Source: Frateuria_A sp051900425 (GTDB lineage Bacteria; Pseudomonadota; Gammaproteobacteria; Xanthomonadales; Rhodanobacteraceae). From it: a stretch of 64,000 bases of DNA. Below are positions 61,688 through 64,000 of this stretch, piece after piece. Positions within the stretch are counted from its first letter, which is position 1, and each line of letters begins with the position of its first letter. The DNA is taken from contig NZ_JBHZGK010000013.1 in the NCBI RefSeq assembly GCF_051900425.1, positions 5,326 to 69,325 of the forward strand, given 5' to 3'. Both the position numbers and the translations under genes were made by a program. The notes under the pieces are model-generated. The model did not search any database. It was not told where the DNA came from and worked only from the letters and a program-made list of their open reading frames with translations.

Positions 61688-63718
61688 ATGACCGACCGTT
61701 TCCAGCTCGTCTCCCCGTACCAGCCCTCCGGCGACCAGCCCCAGGCCATCGCGAAACTGAGCGAGGGCTTCGAGGCTGGCCTGGCCGCGCAGACGCTGCT
61801 GGGCGTCACCGGCTCGGGCAAGACCTACACGATCGCCAACGTGATCGAGAAGGTGCAGCGCCCGGCGGTGATCCTGGCGCCCAACAAGACGCTGGCCGCG
61901 CAGCTCTACGGCGAGTTCAAGGAGTTCTTCCCCAACAACGCGGTGGAGTACTTCGTCAGCTACTACGACTACTACCAGCCCGAAGCCTACGTGGTCGCCT
62001 CGGACACCTTCATCGAGAAGGATTCCTCGATCAACGACCACATCGAGCAGATGCGCCTGGCCGCGACCAAGGCGCTGCTCTCGCGGCGCGACGCGATCAT
62101 CGTGGCGACCGTTTCGGCCATCTACGGCCTGGGCGATCCTGAGGACTACCTCTCGCTGCGCCTGATCCTCTCCACCGGCGAGCGCATCGATCAGCGCAAG
62201 CTGATACACCAGCTCACCGAACTGCAGTACACCCGCAACGAGATGGAACTGCGCCGTGGTACCTACCGCGTGCGCGGCGAGAACATCGACGTCTTCCCGG
62301 CCGAATCGGAAACCGAAGCGTTGCGCATCGAGCTGTTCGACGGCGACGTCGAAAGCCTGTCGCTGTTCGATCCGCTGACCGGCGAGACGATCCGCAAGGT
62401 CCAGCGCTACACGGTCTACCCCCGCACGCACTACGCGAGCACGCGCGAGAGCGTCCTGAACGCCATCGAGACGATCAAGGTCGAGCTCAAGGAGCGCCTG
62501 GACTACCTGTACAAGGAAAACAAGCTGGTCGAGGCGCAGCGGCTGGACCAGCGCACCCGCTTCGACATCGAGATGATGGCCGAGGTCGGCTTCTGCCAGG
62601 GCATCGAAAACTACTCGCGCCACATGACCCGTCGCGCTCCCGGCGAGCCGCCACCGACGCTGTTCGACTACCTGCCGCCGGACGCGCTGCTGGTGGTCGA
62701 CGAATCGCACGTCACCGTCCCGCAGCTCGGCGCCATGTACAAGGGCGACCGCTCGCGCAAGGAGACGCTGGTCGAATTCGGCTTCCGCCTGCCCTCGGCG
62801 ATGGACAACCGCCCGCTGCGCTTCGAGGAGTGGGAGCAGCGCGCGCCGCGCACCATCTACGTCTCGGCCACCCCGCGCGATTACGAGTTGGAGAAGTCCG
62901 GCGACGCCGTGGTCGAACTGGTGGTGCGCCCCACCGGCCTGGTCGACCCGGAAGTGGAAGTGCGCCCGGTGCGCACCCAGGTCGACGATCTGCTCGGCGA
63001 GGCCAAGAAGCGCATCGCCATGGGCGACCGCGTGCTGGTCACCACGCTGACCAAGCGCATGGCCGAGAACCTCACCGAATACCTCTCCGAGCACGACGTG
63101 AAGGTGCGCTACCTGCACTCGGACATCGAGACGGTCGAGCGCACCGAGATCATCCGCGACCTGCGCCTGGGCGAGTTCGACGTACTGGTCGGCATCAACC
63201 TGCTGCGCGAAGGCCTGGACATGCCCGAGGTCTCGCTGGTGGCGATCCTGGACGCCGACAAGGAAGGCTTCCTGCGCTCCACCGGCTCGCTGATCCAGAC
63301 CATCGGCCGCGCCGCCCGCAACGTGCGCGGCAAGGCCATCCTCTACGCCGACCAGGTCACCCGCTCGATGCGGGCGGCGATGGACGAGACCAGCCGCCGC
63401 CGCGAAAAGCAGATCGCCTGGAACGAAGCCAACGGCATCACCCCGCAGACCGTCGTGCGCCGCATCGCCGACATTATGGAAGGCGCCCGCGCCGAGCCCG
63501 GCGCGCGCGGCAAGGGCAAGGCTGCCAAGGGCATGCGCGGCAAGGCCGTGGCCGAAGGGGCAGGGGAGTACGCCAACCTCACCGCCACCCAGGCTGCCGC
63601 CGCGATCCGCAAGCTCGAAGGGCAGATGTACAAGCACGCCCAGAACCTGGAGTTCGAGGAAGCCGCCCGCCTGCGCGACCAGATCCACAAGCTGCGCGAG
63701 CAGGTCATGCAGAGCTGA
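61688..63718 (+). CDS. uvrB: Excinuclease ABC subunit B
   Basis: Damage-verifying helicase-like subunit of nucleotide excision repair, working with UvrA and UvrC; 676 residues against 673 in E. coli. Walker A GVTGSGKT at 39-46; the damage-inserting beta-hairpin region YYDYYQPEAYV; helicase motifs such as DESHV, SATP and the C-terminal INLLREGLDMPEV with QTIGRAARN. The UVR domain that binds UvrC ends the protein (AIRKLEGQMYKHAQNLEFEEAARLRDQIH in parts), after an insert-like segment rich in Ala, Gly and Lys (ARGKGKAAKGMRGKAVAEG). ATG at 61688 is the family start. Confidence 0.97.
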   Translation: MTDRFQLVSPYQPSGDQPQAIAKLSEGFEAGLAAQTLLGVTGSGKTYTIANVIEKVQRPAVILAPNKTLAAQLYGEFKEFFPNNAVEYFVSYYDYYQPEAYVVASDTFIEKDSSINDHIEQMRLAATKALLSRRDAIIVATVSAIYGLGDPEDYLSLRLILSTGERIDQRKLIHQLTELQYTRNEMELRRGTYRVRGENIDVFPAESETEALRIELFDGDVESLSLFDPLTGETIRKVQRYTVYPRTHYASTRESVLNAIETIKVELKERLDYLYKENKLVEAQRLDQRTRFDIEMMAEVGFCQGIENYSRHMTRRAPGEPPPTLFDYLPPDALLVVDESHVTVPQLGAMYKGDRSRKETLVEFGFRLPSAMDNRPLRFEEWEQRAPRTIYVSATPRDYELEKSGDAVVELVVRPTGLVDPEVEVRPVRTQVDDLLGEAKKRIAMGDRVLVTTLTKRMAENLTEYLSEHDVKVRYLHSDIETVERTEIIRDLRLGEFDVLVGINLLREGLDMPEVSLVAILDADKEGFLRSTGSLIQTIGRAARNVRGKAILYADQVTRSMRAAMDETSRRREKQIAWNEANGITPQTVVRRIADIMEGARAEPGARGKGKAAKGMRGKAVAEGAGEYANLTATQAAAAIRKLEGQMYKHAQNLEFEEAARLRDQIHKLREQVMQS

Positions 63719-63733
63719 GCGCTCTGCTCTGCT

Positions 63734-63769
63734 CCCTCTCCCCTCCGGGGAGAGGGCCGGGGTGAGGGG
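63734..63769. repeat. Solitary copy of the 36-base arm from the composite repeat
   Basis: CCCTCTCCCCTCCGGGGAGAGGG then CCGGGGTGAGGGG (quoted in parts). Matches the right arm at 18224-18259 with two changes. It lies between uvrB and tRNA-Val. Confidence 0.85.
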
Positions 63770-63806
63770 CCAACCTCGCGTCGAACCACCATCGGCCCTC
63801 AAAGGC

Positions 63807-63835
63807 TTGGCACGGCCCCCCACCCTTGCTAAACT
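63807..63835 (+). promoter_or_regulatory. Promoter of tRNA-Val
   Basis: TTGGCA at 63807-63812, a 17-base spacer, TAAACT at 63830-63835. The tRNA begins 11 bases later. Confidence 0.7.
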
Positions 63836-63846
63836 TCGCGGCTCTT

Positions 63847-63921
63847 GGGCGGTTAGCTCAGCGGTAGAGCACTACCTTGACATGGTAGGGGTCACAAGTT
63901 CGATCCTTGTACCGCCCACCA
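63847..63921 (+). tRNA. tRNA-Val (anticodon GAC)
   Basis: 75 bases including encoded CCA. GGGCGGT pairs with ACCGCCC. The anticodon arm CTACCTTGACATGGTAG holds GAC at 63879-63881, reading GUC. D-arm AGCTCAGCGGTAGAGC and T-arm are standard. Confidence 0.97.
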
Positions 63922-63934
63922 AGAGTAATCCAGC

Positions 63935-63975
63935 AACGGCGCGGCTTTCGGGCTTAGCGCCGTTTCTGCTTTCTA
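63935..63975 (+). terminator. Likely terminator after tRNA-Val
   Basis: AACGGCGC (63935-63942) and GCGCCGTT (63957-63964) form an eight-base stem with a 14-base loop, followed by TCTGCTTTCT. Confidence 0.6.
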
Positions 63976-64000
63976 GGCCGACTGACCCCGCACTGACCCC

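Noticed and set aside
61682..63823. 713-codon minus-strand frame opposite uvrB
   Set aside because: Same antisense artefact; uvrB on the plus strand is unmistakable.

Overview
The window is about 64 kb of GC-rich DNA from a gammaproteobacterial chromosome. Gene content and style point to the Lysobacterales (Xanthomonadales), most likely Rhodanobacteraceae (the Dyella, Rhodanobacter, Luteibacter and Frateuria group). Support comes from an Oar-like TonB-dependent receptor, a methyltransferase-rnhA-dnaQ operon divergent from gloB-mltD, the cysteine-poor Trm112 variant, DUF1631 and DUF3301 proteins, and many GTAGGAGCGCACC-type palindromic repeats. The lineage is an inference from remembered family distributions; no search was run. 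There is no prophage, plasmid, transposase, rRNA or CRISPR array.

Layout. 1-9.4 kb: end of ppsA, tRNA-Ser with a clear promoter and terminator, a PP2C phosphatase, the methyltransferase-rnhA-dnaQ operon, gloB-mltD and a large asparagine synthetase. 9.6-18.7 kb: an amidohydrolase, a small secreted protein, a polysaccharide deacetylase, an O-methyltransferase, an Hsp20 gene behind a sigma-32-like promoter and a ROSE-like RNA thermometer, msrB-msrA, an ATP-grasp protein, an exonuclease III relative, a composite repeat and DUF1428. 18.7-36.6 kb: an accessory-looking stretch of transporters, small membrane proteins and stress genes. It holds a POT transporter, a TMEM175-like channel, DUF937, DUF3597, a three-gene membrane-stress operon, a GH18 protein, a MerR/DUF2938 divergent pair, a phospholipase D-type enzyme, DUF421, a BON protein, an HD hydrolase, a serine hydrolase and a DOPA-dioxygenase-like gene. 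37-46.6 kb: a LysR regulator, a glyoxalase-fold protein, cspA beside the RNA helicase gene dbpA, a 60-residue duplicated-motif stress peptide, a potassium channel, nadC and a DUF1631 protein. 46.7-63.9 kb: Trm112, purEK, SulP, sodB divergent from grxD-SDR, MarC, an OlsF-like two-domain acyltransferase, the Oar-like receptor, ppnN, tRNA-Asn, an isolated pseudopilin, uvrB and tRNA-Val.

How it works together. Stress handling recurs: heat (hsp20), cold (cspA, dbpA), oxidation (msrAB, sodB, grxD), DNA damage (uvrB, dnaQ, rnhA) and envelope stress (YqjD/YqjE-like operon, BON, OlsF-like lipid synthesis). I saw no single cassette that is clearly a new biological system. The best leads are regulatory and structural: the hsp20 thermometer, the 19-bp-spacer MerR promoter whose operator overlaps the regulator's own ribosome binding site, a perfect palindrome before uvrB, and a 257-bp repeat element with a 32-bp tandem core.
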